From: Lentisphaerota bacterium
GTDB lineage: Bacteria > Verrucomicrobiota > Lentisphaeria > Oligosphaerales > JABHEG01
Assembly: GCA_018676675.1 (NCBI GenBank)
Contig: JABHEG010000232.1
Span: 1 to 33,527, forward strand
Direction of reading: 5' to 3'
Length of the DNA: 33,527 bases
Shown: piece after piece, positions 33,145 through 33,527 of the stretch
Numbering within the stretch: position 1 is the stretch's first letter
Layout of the letters: each line of letters begins with the position of its first letter
Made by a program: the position numbers and the translations under genes
The notes under the pieces: model-generated
What the model was told of the DNA's origin: nothing
Seen by the model: only the letters and a program-made list of their open reading frames with translations
Databases searched by the model: none

Positions 33145-33507
33145 ATGAACACCAAACCGCACGCTCTGAGCGCTGCTTGGGTACTGCTCACCGTTACCGC
33201 AGCGATAGCTACGCACGCATCAGGAACTGCCTCGGGTATGACGCGCGAGTTGCAGTCGATTGTCCAGCAAGTACGAGAACGGAATGCCCGCGCAGGAACA
33301 GTGCGTTACGAGTGTCGGCAGCAGCGGATAGTCACCAAGAGGAAGATCACCCTGTGTCTAGACGGCAGCAGACTAGCGGAGCTTTCCCAGACTGTCCCGT
33401 CCGAGGGTAGAAACGGGACTGGATCGTTGGGAAGAACATGGTCGGTGAAGGGGCGGGTGACAAGGCGGCTGTCGGGTTTGGGGATGTTTGGTTCCGAGCC
33501 AGCTTGA
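33145..33507 (+). CDS. Short secreted hypothetical protein, possibly truncated or frameshifted
   Basis: This is a 120-residue protein I do not recognise. ATG 33145 follows GGGAGG and opens a signal peptide (PHALSAAWVLLTVTAAIATHASG). Residues 31-83 (TRELQSIVQQVRERNARAG, then VRYECRQQRIVTKRK, LCLDGSRLAELSQ) look like the first part of a longer secreted protein of the outer-membrane-lipoprotein-sorting kind common in planctomycete-like bacteria. From about residue 84 the character changes to Gly/Arg/Ser-rich sequence and the frame stops at 33507. That fits a frameshift near 33400 or a gene remnant, and the window ends 20 bp later, so it cannot be resolved here. Confidence 0.45.
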   Translation: MNTKPHALSAAWVLLTVTAAIATHASGTASGMTRELQSIVQQVRERNARAGTVRYECRQQRIVTKRKITLCLDGSRLAELSQTVPSEGRNGTGSLGRTWSVKGRVTRRLSGLGMFGSEPA

Positions 33508-33527
33508 GACTGTCCCAGGTTTGGCCG

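Overview
The window is a bacterial chromosomal segment, about 60% G+C by eye, densely coding, with no rRNA, tRNA, CRISPR array or complete insertion sequence that I could recognise. It carries many large secreted, lineage-specific carbohydrate-active proteins (exo-rhamnogalacturonan-lyase-like, DUF4838, GH127-like, GH42-like, clan GH-A, several with LamG-type domains) beside an anaerobe-type Mrp/MinD/NifX cluster. This suggests an anaerobic polysaccharide degrader of the PVC group (Kiritimatiellota, Lentisphaerota or a Planctomycete) or a similar phylum. That placement is inference; there is no taxonomic marker gene here.

Layout. (1) 1-460: non-coding, with a 58-bp three-way-junction palindrome at 313-370. 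(2) 461-6261, plus strand: a secreted PL26-like lyase translationally coupled (ATGA overlap) to a tandem two-domain amidohydrolase. (3) 6262-6559: a nest of small palindromic repeats, one apparently inserted into another. (4) 6560-14217, minus strand: an operon resembling the orange-protein (ORP) complex operons of Desulfovibrio. In transcription order it holds a sigma-54 enhancer-binding regulator, a NifX-domain protein fused to a DUF5320-like Gly/Arg-rich tail, a DUF5320 protein, a radical SAM protein, two ferredoxin-containing MinD ATPases fused into one chain, two further NifX/NifB-domain proteins, an Mrp/NBP35 ATPase and a PaaI-type thioesterase. Several junctions overlap (TAATG, ATGA, TGATG). 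(5) 14529-20044, plus strand: ceramidase-like protein, GH127-like zinc/cysteine arabinofuranosidase and DUF4838-LamG protein. (6) 20048-25483, minus strand: GH42-like glycosidase, SGNH hydrolase, and a protein with two copies of a cyclic-nucleotide-binding plus rhodanese pair. (7) 25790-29467, plus strand: a secreted clan GH-A glycosidase. (8) 29713 to the end: a region that looks lower in G+C, with a good sigma-70-type promoter, a small membrane protein, a CsgG-like lipoprotein and a short secreted protein that may be truncated or frameshifted.

How it fits together. The glycan genes are consistent with breakdown of pectin-like or arabinogalactan-like material: secreted lyase and glycosidases outside the cell, and leaderless GH127-like, ceramidase-like and amidohydrolase proteins inside. 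The ORP-like operon is a separate metallocluster and ATPase system. I find a repeated palindrome, TGCA-N3-TGCA with flanking G and C, both upstream of the NifX-fusion gene (one exact copy and one degenerate copy, about 39 bp apart) and upstream of the regulator gene. A TGGC-N9-TGC element with sigma-54 spacing lies between the upstream sites and the first structural gene. Together these suggest a complete, self-contained sigma-54 control circuit. The fused MinD pair, the NifX-DUF5320 fusion with a nested start, and the duplicated cyclic-nucleotide/rhodanese protein are the most unusual parts of the window.
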